Below are positions 1-7,147 of a stretch of DNA of 34,194 nucleotides, one piece after another (position 1 is the first letter of the stretch; every line of letters starts with the position of its first letter). The DNA is from an uncultured Coriobacteriaceae bacterium (lineage in GTDB: Bacteria; Actinomycetota; Coriobacteriia; Coriobacteriales; Atopobiaceae). The translations under genes were made by a program, and so were the position numbers. The stretch covers positions 1-34,194 of the forward strand of contig UQSV01000011.1 in assembly GCA_900543875.1 (NCBI GenBank). The letters run 5' to 3'. The notes beneath the pieces were generated by a model, which saw only the letters and a list, made by a program, of their open reading frames with translations, ran no database searches and was not told the DNA's origin.

Positions 1-490
1 CAACCTCGCCGTCAGCGCCCTGTTCTGGCTCGTGAGCCTCGCCCCCGGCATGTGGGGCGCCTACTACGACACGGGCTCGCTCGAGGTCAACGCCGCGCTC
101 AACGCCACCATCGGCGGCTCGTGGTACGTCGTGCTCGGCAGCTCGCTCGCAATGCTCTGCTCGTCGTTCGTCAACTCCCACGTGAACCAGTTCATTGGCC
201 ACCTGACCGACAACGGCAGCTTCGCCACGTTCGCCCTGCGCAGCTACGTGAGCACAGGCCTGGGACAACTCGTCGACAACCTCGTCTTTGCCATCGTCGT
301 CTCGCACGTGTTCTTTGGCTGGTCCTGGCTGCAGGTCCTCACCTGCTCCGTCACCGGAGCCCTGGCCGAGCTCGCCTGCGAGGTGCTCCTCTCCCCCGTT
401 GGCTTCAGGGTCGCGAGCACCTGGGAGCGCGAGGGCGTGGGCGAGGAGTACGTGAGGACTCATGCCAGCGAGAGGGAGGCGCGGGCCTAG
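1..490 (+). CDS. Queuosine precursor transporter (YhhQ/VUT family), 5'-partial
   Basis: The reading frame is already open at base 2 (codons reading NLAVSALFWLVSLAPG), so the true start lies before the window; the in-frame GTG at 32 is internal. The visible 162 residues are hydrophobic with about four membrane segments and carry features typical of the VUT/YhhQ family: SFVNSHVNQF in one helix, and STGLGQLVDNLVF, whose conserved S..GQ.vDn..F pattern is a family hallmark. Members of this family import queuosine precursors such as preQ0/preQ1 for tRNA modification; that role comes from the family and is not shown here. The C-terminus is a charged cytoplasmic tail. The TAG stop at 488-490 overlaps the GTG start of the next gene by one base, which suggests translational coupling. 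Confidence 0.8.
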   Translation, partial: NLAVSALFWLVSLAPGMWGAYYDTGSLEVNAALNATIGGSWYVVLGSSLAMLCSSFVNSHVNQFIGHLTDNGSFATFALRSYVSTGLGQLVDNLVFAIVVSHVFFGWSWLQVLTCSVTGALAELACEVLLSPVGFRVASTWEREGVGEEYVRTHASEREARA

Positions 491-1173
491 TGGACGTCCT
501 CATTTCCGGAACCACCCAGGGCATAGGCCTTGCCTGCGCGCGGCTCTTCCTTGAGCGTGGGCACCGCGTCTGGGGCATCGACATCCAGCCCTCGACGATC
601 GAGCACGAGCACTACCAGCACTTCCTCGCCAACGTTGCCGAGAAGAACCAGCTGCCCGCCAACCTCGAGCCCGAGCTCATCGTCAACAACGCCGGCATTC
701 AGGGCTCTGCGGACGACATCGCGGTGAACCTCGTCGGCACGATGAACGTCACCGAGACCTACGCCTTCGTGGGCGAGGGCCTCGCCGCCACGCCCGCGCC
801 GCGCATCCGCTCGGTGGTGAACGTGGGGTCTGCCAGCGGCCACACGGGCTCGGAGTTTCCGGCCTACGCGGCCTCGAAGGGCGGCATCCTCGCCTACACC
901 AAGAACGTCGCGAACCGCCTGGCCCCGCAGGCCATCTGCAACAGCGTCGACCCCGGCGGCGTGCTCACCGAGCTCAACCGCTGCGTCATGGACGACGAGA
1001 GCATGTGGGGCCGCATCATGGACCTCACGCCGCTGCGCCGCTGGGCCACGCCCGCCGAGATTGCCGAGTGGGTCTACTTCGTAGGCGTCACGAACCGGTT
1101 CATGACGGGGCAGAACCTCCTCGTCGACGGCGGCGAGGCCGGGCGCAACGAGTTCGTCTGGCCCAGCGAGTAG
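490..1173 (+). CDS. Short-chain dehydrogenase/reductase (SDR)
   Basis: 227 residues from GTG at 490, which shares its G with the TAG stop of the preceding gene; a GGGAGG sits about 10 bases upstream. The frame stays open far upstream, but there it is only a shadow of the transporter gene. Classical SDR motifs are present: the cofactor loop SGTTQGIG (residues 6-13), Asp31 at the end of strand 2 (suggesting NAD rather than NADP), NNAG (66-69), a catalytic Ser near 114, and YAASK with Tyr126 and Lys130. VDPGGVLTEL matches the usual PG loop. The protein is shorter than typical FabG (about 245 residues) because the region between strand 2 and NNAG is compact. It is a cytosolic oxidoreductase with unknown substrate. 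Hydroxysteroid or sugar-alcohol dehydrogenase activity is possible but unsupported. Confidence 0.85.
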   Translation: MDVLISGTTQGIGLACARLFLERGHRVWGIDIQPSTIEHEHYQHFLANVAEKNQLPANLEPELIVNNAGIQGSADDIAVNLVGTMNVTETYAFVGEGLAATPAPRIRSVVNVGSASGHTGSEFPAYAASKGGILAYTKNVANRLAPQAICNSVDPGGVLTELNRCVMDDESMWGRIMDLTPLRRWATPAEIAEWVYFVGVTNRFMTGQNLLVDGGEAGRNEFVWPSE

Positions 1174-1238
1174 CGAGGCGGCAGAAGTAGCGAGGCAGTG
1201 AGGCCTCGAGGCTCAGGCCGCCACCGCGCCCAAATATT

Positions 1239-1324
1239 CGAGCACCCGCATTTACGCGCTCAGCAGCCTGCTAGCACGTAAATGCGGGTGCTCGACCCTG
1301 CTGGCACGCAGAAGTGAGTGCTCG
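1239..1324. repeat. Perfect 18-bp inverted repeat plus a third, degenerate arm
   Basis: Arms cgagcacccgcatttacg (1239-1256) and its exact reverse complement (1277-1294) enclose a 20-base centre that can itself pair (gctcagcag against ctgctagc). A degenerate copy of the right half follows at 1298-1324: it matches 1268-1294 at 21 of 27 positions with a 30-bp offset. The element lies between convergent genes, so it could act as a bidirectional terminator hairpin. However, neither strand has the U-run of an intrinsic terminator. Confidence 0.85.
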
Positions 1325-1342
1325 GTCGTCGGAACGCAGGCG

Positions 1343-2242
1343 CTACAGCCCGCGGTCACCCTCGATCTTGCGGAAGCCCTCGCCAAAGGCCTCGTGCGCC
1401 TCGGTGATGACCACGATGGCGTCGGGGTCGATCTCGGCCACGATCGTCTTGAGCGGCGTCACGTCCTCGCGCCCCAGGATCACAAAGAGCATCGGGCGGC
1501 TCTCGCCCGTGTACTTGCCACGGGCCAGCACCTCGGTGCAGCCGCGGTCGAGGTCATCGAGGATCGAGCGGGCGATGGCCTCCTGCTCGCGCGAGATGAT
1601 CCACGCCACGCGCTCGCGGCTGGGGCCGTCGATGACCATGTCGATGACCTTGCCCATGAGAAACATCGCAATGGTGGCGTACATGGCGTTCTCGAGCGAG
1701 AAGACCGAGGCAGAGATGGCGACGACCATCAGGTCGGTGATCGTGACCCACGTGCCCACGGGAATGGGCGTGTGGCGCGCGAGGATCTGGCAGATGATGT
1801 CGGTGCCGCCGGTGTTACTGCCCGCGCGAAACACGATGCCCAGCCCCACGCCACAGACCACGCCGCCCCACAGGGCCGCAAGCAACAGGTCGTCGGAGGC
1901 CAGAACCGGCAGCGCTGGCGCGAGAAGGTCGATGAACACGCTCGACAGAACGATGCCCGCAAGCGAGCGCAGCACGTAGCTCGCCCCACCCACGCGCGCC
2001 GCCACGATCATGAGCAGCGCGTTCATCACGAGAGTCTGCATGCCCACGGGCAGGTTGGGGCCGCCCAGGGCGAGCACCGCGGCGCGCAGGGTGATGGCCA
2101 GGCCCGAGATGCCTCCGGGCGCCAGGCCATTAGGTTCCATGAAGCAGTTGAGGCCCACCGCGAACAACAGCGAGCCCACCACAATGAGCCCAAGGTCGCG
2201 GGCGAGGTTTCTCTTACTGATGGCTTTGAGATCGACCGACAT
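1343..2242 (-). CDS. YitT family membrane protein (DUF2179)
   Basis: 299 residues from ATG at 2242, preceded by an AAAGG ribosome binding site; the longer open frame upstream is not needed. The N-terminal two thirds contains about five or six hydrophobic segments, including LGLIVVGSLLFAVGLNCF and the conserved glycine-rich region PNGLAPGGISGLA. The RAGSNTGGTDII segment is the characteristic YitT motif. The C-terminal roughly 85 residues form the soluble DUF2179 domain (VLARGKYTGESRPMLFVIL onward). Family members are integral membrane proteins of unknown function, sometimes described as putative transporters. The gene stands alone: a terminator lies just upstream (2289-2327) and it converges with the SDR gene. 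Confidence 0.9.
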   Translation of the reverse strand: MSVDLKAISKRNLARDLGLIVVGSLLFAVGLNCFMEPNGLAPGGISGLAITLRAAVLALGGPNLPVGMQTLVMNALLMIVAARVGGASYVLRSLAGIVLSSVFIDLLAPALPVLASDDLLLAALWGGVVCGVGLGIVFRAGSNTGGTDIICQILARHTPIPVGTWVTITDLMVVAISASVFSLENAMYATIAMFLMGKVIDMVIDGPSRERVAWIISREQEAIARSILDDLDRGCTEVLARGKYTGESRPMLFVILGREDVTPLKTIVAEIDPDAIVVITEAHEAFGEGFRKIEGDRGL

Positions 2243-2288
2243 GCAAGACCTTTCACCTTTTGGTTCACAGCCCTCTATTGTCGCGACC

Positions 2289-2327
2289 AAAAAGCGTCCG
2301 GGCAATCCAAGTGGAGTGCCCGGACGC
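2289..2327 (-). terminator. Intrinsic terminator after the TRIC-family gene
   Basis: An 11-bp perfect GC-rich stem (gcgtccgggca at 2294-2304 with tgcccggacgc at 2317-2327) and a 12-base loop. On the minus strand it is followed directly by TTTTT (2293-2289). It separates the clpP-clpX-TRIC transcript from yitT. Confidence 0.9.
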
Positions 2328-2464
2328 CAACGTCCCCGTCATATGTTGTGTCGTGCGAGAGATGCGCGGGGCCGGCAGCCCATCCGTACGCAGGACCCCG
2401 CAAGCCGCGGTGCGCCCACGCGGGCGACCCGGCCGGCCCCAACTCATCCGCAGCGGAAGCGCGC

Positions 2465-3196
2465 CTACCTGCGGCGCCTCGAGCGCGAGCGGGAGCGCGT
2501 GCGCAGCCGCTGACGCATCGTGCGGGCGGCCTGGGCCACGCGGGGCGTGAAGTCGGCCTCCTCGCGCGTGCGCCAGTCGAAGCGAATCGACAGGTAGCGC
2601 AGCAGGAGCACGGCAAACACGCACGCGAAGCCCGCGACCACGAGGTTAACCCCCGAGAACGCGAGGGCCGCGAACGCGCACGAGCCTCCCAGGCAGGCCA
2701 TCGCGTAGTAGTTGGACCCATGGAAGATGGCCGGCGTGATGCCCGTGAACGAGTCGCGCAGGGCCCCTCCGCCCACCGCCGTGATGACGCCCATGATCAC
2801 CACGTAGAGCGGGTCGAGCCCAAAGGCAAACGTCTTGCTCGAGCCGGCGAGCGCAAAGAGCGCCACCGACAGAGTGTCCGCAAGCAGGATCGACCGGTTG
2901 AGGTCGAGGAAGATCCCGCGGAAGTAGAACGTGAGCAGGCAGATCGCAAATGAGACCCAGATGAGGTCGGGGTGCGACATGAAGTAAACGTCCTGGGCGC
3001 CCAGCAGCAGGTCTCGCACGATGCCTCCGCCGAAGCCCGTGAGAAAGCCCGCCACCGTGACGCCCACGACGTCGAGCTTGCGCCGACAGCCGAACAGCGC
3101 CCCCGTGAGGACGCCGACGACCACCGACGCGTAGTCGATGACAACCGGAACGGTGAGGACGGTCGAGGCCTGCCCCACCAGGAGCGACGCGTCCAC
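2465..3196 (-). CDS. Trimeric intracellular cation channel family protein (UPF0126/YicG-like)
   Basis: 243 residues from GTG at 3196, three bases after the clpX stop, so it is probably translationally coupled as the last gene of the clpP-clpX transcript. It shows the two-fold repeat typical of UPF0126/TRIC: each half has three hydrophobic helices and a GGGxxRD signature (GGGIVRD at 56-62 and GGGALRD at 142-148). Bacterial TRIC relatives form trimeric monovalent-cation channels; UPF0126 members were long annotated as YicG-like proteins, some linked to glycine transport. The exact substrate cannot be read from sequence. The C-terminus is an unusually basic Arg/Ser-rich cytoplasmic tail (residues about 205-243). 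A terminator follows at 2289-2327. Confidence 0.88.
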   Translation of the reverse strand: MDASLLVGQASTVLTVPVVIDYASVVVGVLTGALFGCRRKLDVVGVTVAGFLTGFGGGIVRDLLLGAQDVYFMSHPDLIWVSFAICLLTFYFRGIFLDLNRSILLADTLSVALFALAGSSKTFAFGLDPLYVVIMGVITAVGGGALRDSFTGITPAIFHGSNYYAMACLGGSCAFAALAFSGVNLVVAGFACVFAVLLLRYLSIRFDWRTREEADFTPRVAQAARTMRQRLRTRSRSRSRRRR

Positions 3197-3199
3197 CCG

Positions 3200-4573
3200 C
3201 TACTCTGCGCGGTGGCCGGCCTTGTGGGTGTGGACGAGCCTGGGCTGCTCGTCGCCGTCCACGGAGGCCTTGGTCACGACGACCTTCGAGATGGTGAGGT
3301 CGCTCGGGACGTCAAACATCGTCTGCTGCAGCGTCTTCTCGCAAATGGCGCGCAGGCCGCGGGCACCGGTCTTGCGCTCGAGGGCCAGGTGGGCCATCTC
3401 GCGCAGGGCGTCATCCTCGAACTCCAGCTCGACGCCCTCGAGCTCGAACATGCGGCGGTACTGCTTCACGATGGCGTTACGCGGCTCGGTGAGGATGTGC
3501 ACGAGGTCGTCCTCGGTGAGCTGGCGCGTCGAGCAGATGACCGGGATGCGGCCCACGAACTCGGGGATCATGCCAAAGCGGTGCAGGTCCTGAGGGGTGA
3601 CCTCGCCCATGAGCTCGTCCTCAGACTCGGTGACCTTGGTCGCGAGCTCGGAGTCAAAGCCAATGCCCTTCTTGCCCACGCGGTCGGCCACGATCTTGTC
3701 GAGGCCCACGAAGGCGCCGCCGCAGATGAACAGGATGTTCGTCGTGTCGATCTTGATGAGCTCCTGCTGCGGGTGCTTGCGGCCGCCCTGGGGCGGAACG
3801 CTCGCGATGGTGCCCTCGAGGATCTTGAGCAGCGACTGCTGCACGCCCTCGCCGGACACGTCGCGCGTGATCGAGAGGTTCTCGGCCTTGCGGGCAATCT
3901 TGTCGATCTCGTCGATGTAGACGATGCCCACCTGCGCGCGCTCGACGTCGCCGTCGGCGGCAGTGATGAGCTTGAGCAGGATGTTCTCGACGTCCTCGCC
4001 CACGTAGCCGGCCTCAGTGAGGGTCGTGGCGTCGGCGATGGCGAACGGCACCTCGAGGAAGCGCGCGAGGGTCTGGGCCAGCAGCGTCTTGCCCGTGCCC
4101 GTGGGGCCCAGCAGCAAGATGTTGCTCTTGGCGAGCTCGACCTGCTCGTGGTCCATCACGGAGTCGGCGCCGGCGGCGTGTGCGCTGGCCTCGAGACGCT
4201 CGTAGTCGTCCTCGTAGTGCTCGTCCTCGAGACCGTAGAGCACGCGACGGTAGTGGTTGTAGACGGCCACGCTCATCGCACGCTTAGCGTCCTCCTGGCC
4301 CATGACGTACTGCGAGAGCTCCTCGTAGATCTCGTGCGGCGTGGGAAGGTTCGTGATGGGCAGCGTGGGCTGCTCGTCCTCGACGTCGGACGTGCCGTAG
4401 GGGTCGATGTAGTCGCCCGCGTCGTGGACCATGCCAGCGCAGGCGTCGATGCACTCGTCGCAGATGTAGACGCCGTCGAGACCCTTGACGAGCTTGCGCA
4501 CCTGGTCGCGGCTCTTGCCGCAGAACGAGCAGCGGACGCCCTCGGGGTTCTCGGGGTCGCGGTAGCTAGGCAC
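3200..4573 (-). CDS. clpX: ATP-dependent Clp protease ATP-binding subunit ClpX
   Basis: 457 residues from GTG at 4573. The clpP 3' end supplies an AAGGAGG ribosome binding site, and only three bases separate the two genes. It is the AAA+ unfoldase that recognises tagged substrates and feeds them into ClpP. The N-terminal zinc-binding domain has CSFC (Cys15, Cys18) and CDEC (Cys38, Cys41). Walker A is GPTGTGKT (156-163), pore loop 1 is GYVGED (189-194) and Walker B is IVYIDEID (217-224). The IGF loop that docks on ClpP is present (KKGIGFDSE), as is sensor 2 (GARGLRAI). An acidic, alanine-containing insert at about 113-147 makes it longer than the E. coli protein (424 residues). Confidence 0.98.
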   Translation of the reverse strand: MPSYRDPENPEGVRCSFCGKSRDQVRKLVKGLDGVYICDECIDACAGMVHDAGDYIDPYGTSDVEDEQPTLPITNLPTPHEIYEELSQYVMGQEDAKRAMSVAVYNHYRRVLYGLEDEHYEDDYERLEASAHAAGADSVMDHEQVELAKSNILLLGPTGTGKTLLAQTLARFLEVPFAIADATTLTEAGYVGEDVENILLKLITAADGDVERAQVGIVYIDEIDKIARKAENLSITRDVSGEGVQQSLLKILEGTIASVPPQGGRKHPQQELIKIDTTNILFICGGAFVGLDKIVADRVGKKGIGFDSELATKVTESEDELMGEVTPQDLHRFGMIPEFVGRIPVICSTRQLTEDDLVHILTEPRNAIVKQYRRMFELEGVELEFEDDALREMAHLALERKTGARGLRAICEKTLQQTMFDVPSDLTISKVVVTKASVDGDEQPRLVHTHKAGHRAE

Positions 4574-4576
4574 GGG

Positions 4577-5200
4577 CTACTCCTCCTTGGCGGCGTCGGC
4601 GCGGCTCTTGATGACCTTGTCGACCAGGCCGTAGGCGCAGGCCTGCTCGGCGCGCAGGTAGTTGTCGCGCTCGGTGTCCTGGTTGATGCGCTCGATGGGC
4701 TGGCCGGTGACCTCGGAGAGCATCTCGTTGAGGTGCTGGCGAATCCAGGCGGTCTCGTTGGCGACGATCTGGATGTCGGTCTGCTGGCCCTGGACGCCCG
4801 AGCTCGGCTGGTGGATGAGCACCATCGAGTTGGGCAGGCACATACGCTTGCCCTTGGCGCCGCAGGCGAGGATGGCGGCGCCCATGGAGGCGGCCATGCC
4901 CACGCAGATGGTGGAGACGTCGGGCTTGATGTAGTTCATCGTGTCGATGATGCCAAAGCCCGCGTAGACGTCGCCGCCCGGCGAGTCGATGTAGAGCATG
5001 ATGTCCTTGTCGGGGTCCTGGGCCTCGAGGTGGAGCAGCTGCGCGATGACGAGGTTGGCCGAGTCGCGCGTGACCTCCTCGCCCAGGAAGATGATGCGGT
5101 CGTTGAGCAGGCGGCTGTAGATGTCGTAGCTGCGCTCGCCGCGCGGCGTCTGCTCCACGACGTACGGGATGTTCGGAATGTTGCGAACCGGGCTGAACAT
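4577..5200 (-). CDS. clpP: ATP-dependent Clp protease proteolytic subunit ClpP
   Basis: 207 residues from ATG at 5200, with GGAGG six bases upstream of the start. The serine protease triad is recognisable: Ser105 in GMAASMGA, His130 in MVLIHQP, and Asp179, placed by its spacing from His130 relative to E. coli ClpP. It forms the tetradecameric chamber that degrades substrates unfolded by ClpX, whose gene follows three bases downstream. Length and motifs are ordinary for the family. tig lies upstream, ending in a terminator, and a -10-like TATAAA at 5284-5289 could give clpP-clpX its own promoter. Confidence 0.98.
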   Translation of the reverse strand: MFSPVRNIPNIPYVVEQTPRGERSYDIYSRLLNDRIIFLGEEVTRDSANLVIAQLLHLEAQDPDKDIMLYIDSPGGDVYAGFGIIDTMNYIKPDVSTICVGMAASMGAAILACGAKGKRMCLPNSMVLIHQPSSGVQGQQTDIQIVANETAWIRQHLNEMLSEVTGQPIERINQDTERDNYLRAEQACAYGLVDKVIKSRADAAKEE

Positions 5201-5248
5201 TCGGTCCTCCTTGCCTGTGCTGGCGCCGCAGGTGCGGCGTCACGTGAG

Positions 5249-5282
5249 AAAAAAGCCGGACGGGGGCACTCCCCCGCCCGGC
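5249..5282 (-). terminator. Intrinsic terminator after tig
   Basis: Stem gccggacggggg (5255-5266) with cccccgcccggc (5271-5282), four-base loop, followed on the minus strand by TTTTTT (5254-5249). It lies between tig and clpP, 48 bases before the clpP start. Confidence 0.9.
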
Positions 5283-5283
5283 G

Positions 5284-5299
5284 TTTATACCCAATTGGG
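5284..5299 (-). promoter_or_regulatory. Candidate clpP-clpX promoter -10 with adjacent palindrome
   Basis: TATAAA on the minus strand (5289-5284) matches five of six -10 consensus bases. Directly upstream, in the spacer position, is the perfect palindrome CCCAATTGGG (5290-5299), which could be a repressor site. No convincing -35 is visible. Initiation would fall inside the tig terminator stem. Confidence 0.35.
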
Positions 5300-5327
5300 C
5301 GCAGACGCGCTCGAGCGGGCGGCTCGA

Positions 5328-6656
5328 CTACTCGGCGTCCTTGGCGGCCTCGCGGGCGGCACGACGCTCGGCGATCTCGTCGACCTCGGTGACCTTGGCG
5401 TTCTCGACGAGCCAGTTGACGGCCTTGGAGCGCTTGACGGTCTCGCGGACGGCGGGCATGCGGCCGGCGTCCTTGAACTCCTTCATCGAGGCGTCGACGT
5501 CCTTGACGCAGGCATCCTCGAACTCCTTGCGGACGTCCTCTTCGGTGGCCTCGAGGCCAAGCTTCTTGGCGAGGGCGTCGAGGGCCAGGGACTGGCGGGC
5601 GCGCTCGGCGGCCTGGGCGTTGAGGTCCTCGAGGAAGTCGTTGATCTGGATGCGGCGGGCGCTCAGCCAGGCGTCGAGGGTGAGGCCCTGACGCTGGAGC
5701 TGGCCGAGGAAGTCCTGGGCGATCTCGTCGAAGATCTGCTTGACGTAGTCCTCGGGGAGCTCGTCGAGCTTGAGGGACTCAGCGAGCTTCTCGATGACGC
5801 GGGTCTCCTTGATGTTGGGGAGCTGCGCCTTCTTGTCCTCGGCGATCTCCTCCTTGAGGGCGTCCTTGAGGGCGTCGACGGTGTCGTAGCCAAAGCCCTT
5901 CTTGGCGAGCTCGTCGTCGAGCTCGGGGACGACCTGCTTCTTGGCGCTCTTGAGCGTGACCTTGACCTTGACGGTCTTGGGCTCGTCGCCCTCGATGCTG
6001 ATCTCGACGTCCTTGGTCTCGCCAACCTTCATGCCCTTGATGGCGTCGTTGAAGGCAGCCGGCACGGTGGAGGAGCCGATCATGAACGGGCGGTCGGTGC
6101 CGGCAAGGTCCTCGCCGTTCTCGACGTTCTCGATGTCGAGGGTGAGCATGTCGCCCTCGGAGGCGGCGAAGTCGTCGCCAGCGTCCTCGTAGGTGGCGTG
6201 GTAGTTCACGAGGGTCTCGAGCTGCTCGGCAACCTCGGCCTCGGTGACCTCGGCGGGCGGCATGTTGATCTCGGGGGCGTCATAGCTCTCGAGCTCGCAG
6301 TCCGGGCGCAGCGAGATGGTGGCGGTGACCACGTAGTCGGAGCCCTCGGAGACCAGGACCGGCTCGTCACCGTAGGTGGGCTGGCCAACGGGCACGATGT
6401 CGAGCTCGTCGAGCATGAGCGGCGTGGCCTCGTTCAGCACGTCCTCGGAGGCCTCGGCCAGGACGTTGTCCTTACCAACCAGGCCGTCGATGACGGGACG
6501 CGGGGCCTTGCCCTTGCGGAAGCCCTGGAAGCGGTACTTGTTGGCGATGTCCTTGTAGGCCTTCTTGATGGCGGCGTCGACATCGGCAGCGGCGACGGTG
6601 AGCGTGGCCTCGAGCTTGTTGTCCTTGGGCTCGGCGGCGGTGACGGTGATCTTCAA
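5328..6656 (-). CDS. tig: Trigger factor (ribosome-associated chaperone, PPIase)
   Basis: 442 residues from TTG at 6656; AGGAGG lies four bases upstream and no ATG or GTG fits better. It binds the ribosomal exit tunnel and assists folding of nascent chains. The N-terminal domain carries the ribosome-docking signature GFRKGKAP (about 45-52). The middle FKBP-type PPIase domain (about 155-245) includes GDMLTLDI and the GMKVGETK region. The remainder is the helical C-terminal chaperone domain, ending in an Arg/Ala/Glu-rich tail. It is upstream of clpP-clpX, the common bacterial order, but separated from them by a terminator. Confidence 0.97.
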   Translation of the reverse strand: MKITVTAAEPKDNKLEATLTVAAADVDAAIKKAYKDIANKYRFQGFRKGKAPRPVIDGLVGKDNVLAEASEDVLNEATPLMLDELDIVPVGQPTYGDEPVLVSEGSDYVVTATISLRPDCELESYDAPEINMPPAEVTEAEVAEQLETLVNYHATYEDAGDDFAASEGDMLTLDIENVENGEDLAGTDRPFMIGSSTVPAAFNDAIKGMKVGETKDVEISIEGDEPKTVKVKVTLKSAKKQVVPELDDELAKKGFGYDTVDALKDALKEEIAEDKKAQLPNIKETRVIEKLAESLKLDELPEDYVKQIFDEIAQDFLGQLQRQGLTLDAWLSARRIQINDFLEDLNAQAAERARQSLALDALAKKLGLEATEEDVRKEFEDACVKDVDASMKEFKDAGRMPAVRETVKRSKAVNWLVENAKVTEVDEIAERRAAREAAKDAE

Positions 6657-6756
6657 CGTTCCTCCTGATGGATCGTTCCTGCGCTGCGGGCCGCGCGGGC
6701 CCGGGCGAACTTATGCGGGATTGCCCGTGGGCGCGCCCGCATGCACAAACAGAAAT

Positions 6757-6762
6757 ATCTTA
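6757..6762 (-). promoter_or_regulatory. Candidate extended -10 for tig
   Basis: On the minus strand the sequence reads TGT-TAAGAT, an extended -10 element, about 100 bases before the tig start. No clear -35 is seen, as expected for extended -10 promoters. Confidence 0.35.
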
Positions 6763-6836
6763 ACAGTATGAGGGTGCCAGCGCGACCAAAGCCGTCCAAA
6801 CTACGTGATGAGACCGTGACGCGCCGCAAGATGCTG

Positions 6837-6842
6837 TATCAT
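6837..6842 (+). promoter_or_regulatory. Candidate -10 for tRNA-Leu
   Basis: TATCAT (five of six consensus bases) lies about 80 bases upstream of tRNA-Leu, with GTGACG 15 bases before it. The short spacer makes the call weak. Confidence 0.3.
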
Positions 6843-6919
6843 TCTTTTCTATTGACGGAAGGGACGCGGCGCAGGTGCGCTCCCCTCTCGCGGCGCCCGT
6901 TGCGAGGCGCCACCATCAC

Positions 6920-7006
6920 GCGGGCGTGGCGGAACTGGTAGACGCGCTGGATTTAGGTTCCAGTGGGGGAAACTTCGTGCAGGTTCGATTCCTGTCGCCC
7001 GCACCA
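6920..7006 (+). tRNA. tRNA-Leu (anticodon TAG)
   Basis: 87 bases including an encoded CCA. The acceptor pair is gcgggcg with cgcccgc. The anticodon stem ctgga/tccag encloses loop tttaggt with anticodon TAG. The long variable arm of a class II tRNA and a normal T arm (aggttcgattcct) are visible. Confidence 0.97.
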
Positions 7007-7016
7007 CGATGCTGCA

Positions 7017-7050
7017 GCGGCGGTCGCCTTCCGGCGGCCGCCGCTTTTTT
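7017..7050 (+). terminator. Intrinsic terminator after tRNA-Leu
   Basis: A 12-bp stem with one wobble pair (7017-7028 with 7033-7044), loop ttcc, and TTTTTT at 7045-7050. Confidence 0.93.
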
Positions 7051-7081
7051 GCGGCCGCTCCGCACAACCCAACAGGCGCTT

Positions 7082-7123
7082 AAAACAAAAGAGTGGACCC
7101 TGGCACGAGGCCAAGGTCCACTC
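7082..7123 (-). terminator. Intrinsic terminator after gdhA
   Basis: Stem gagtggaccctgg (7091-7103) with ccaaggtccactc (7111-7123), 12 of 13 pairs, followed on the minus strand by TTTTGTTTT (7090-7082). It faces the tRNA-Leu terminator. Confidence 0.93.
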
Positions 7124-7147
7124 GGGTGGGCAAAGGCAGGCCGCTGG

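Noticed and set aside
2972..5392. An 806-residue open frame on the plus strand
   Set aside because: It lies antisense to clpX and clpP, which have full motif sets and ribosome binding sites. Long antisense frames are expected from the GC-rich third positions.
5169..6668. A 499-residue plus-strand open frame
   Set aside because: Antisense shadow of tig; repetitive Leu/Gly/Val/Asp composition.
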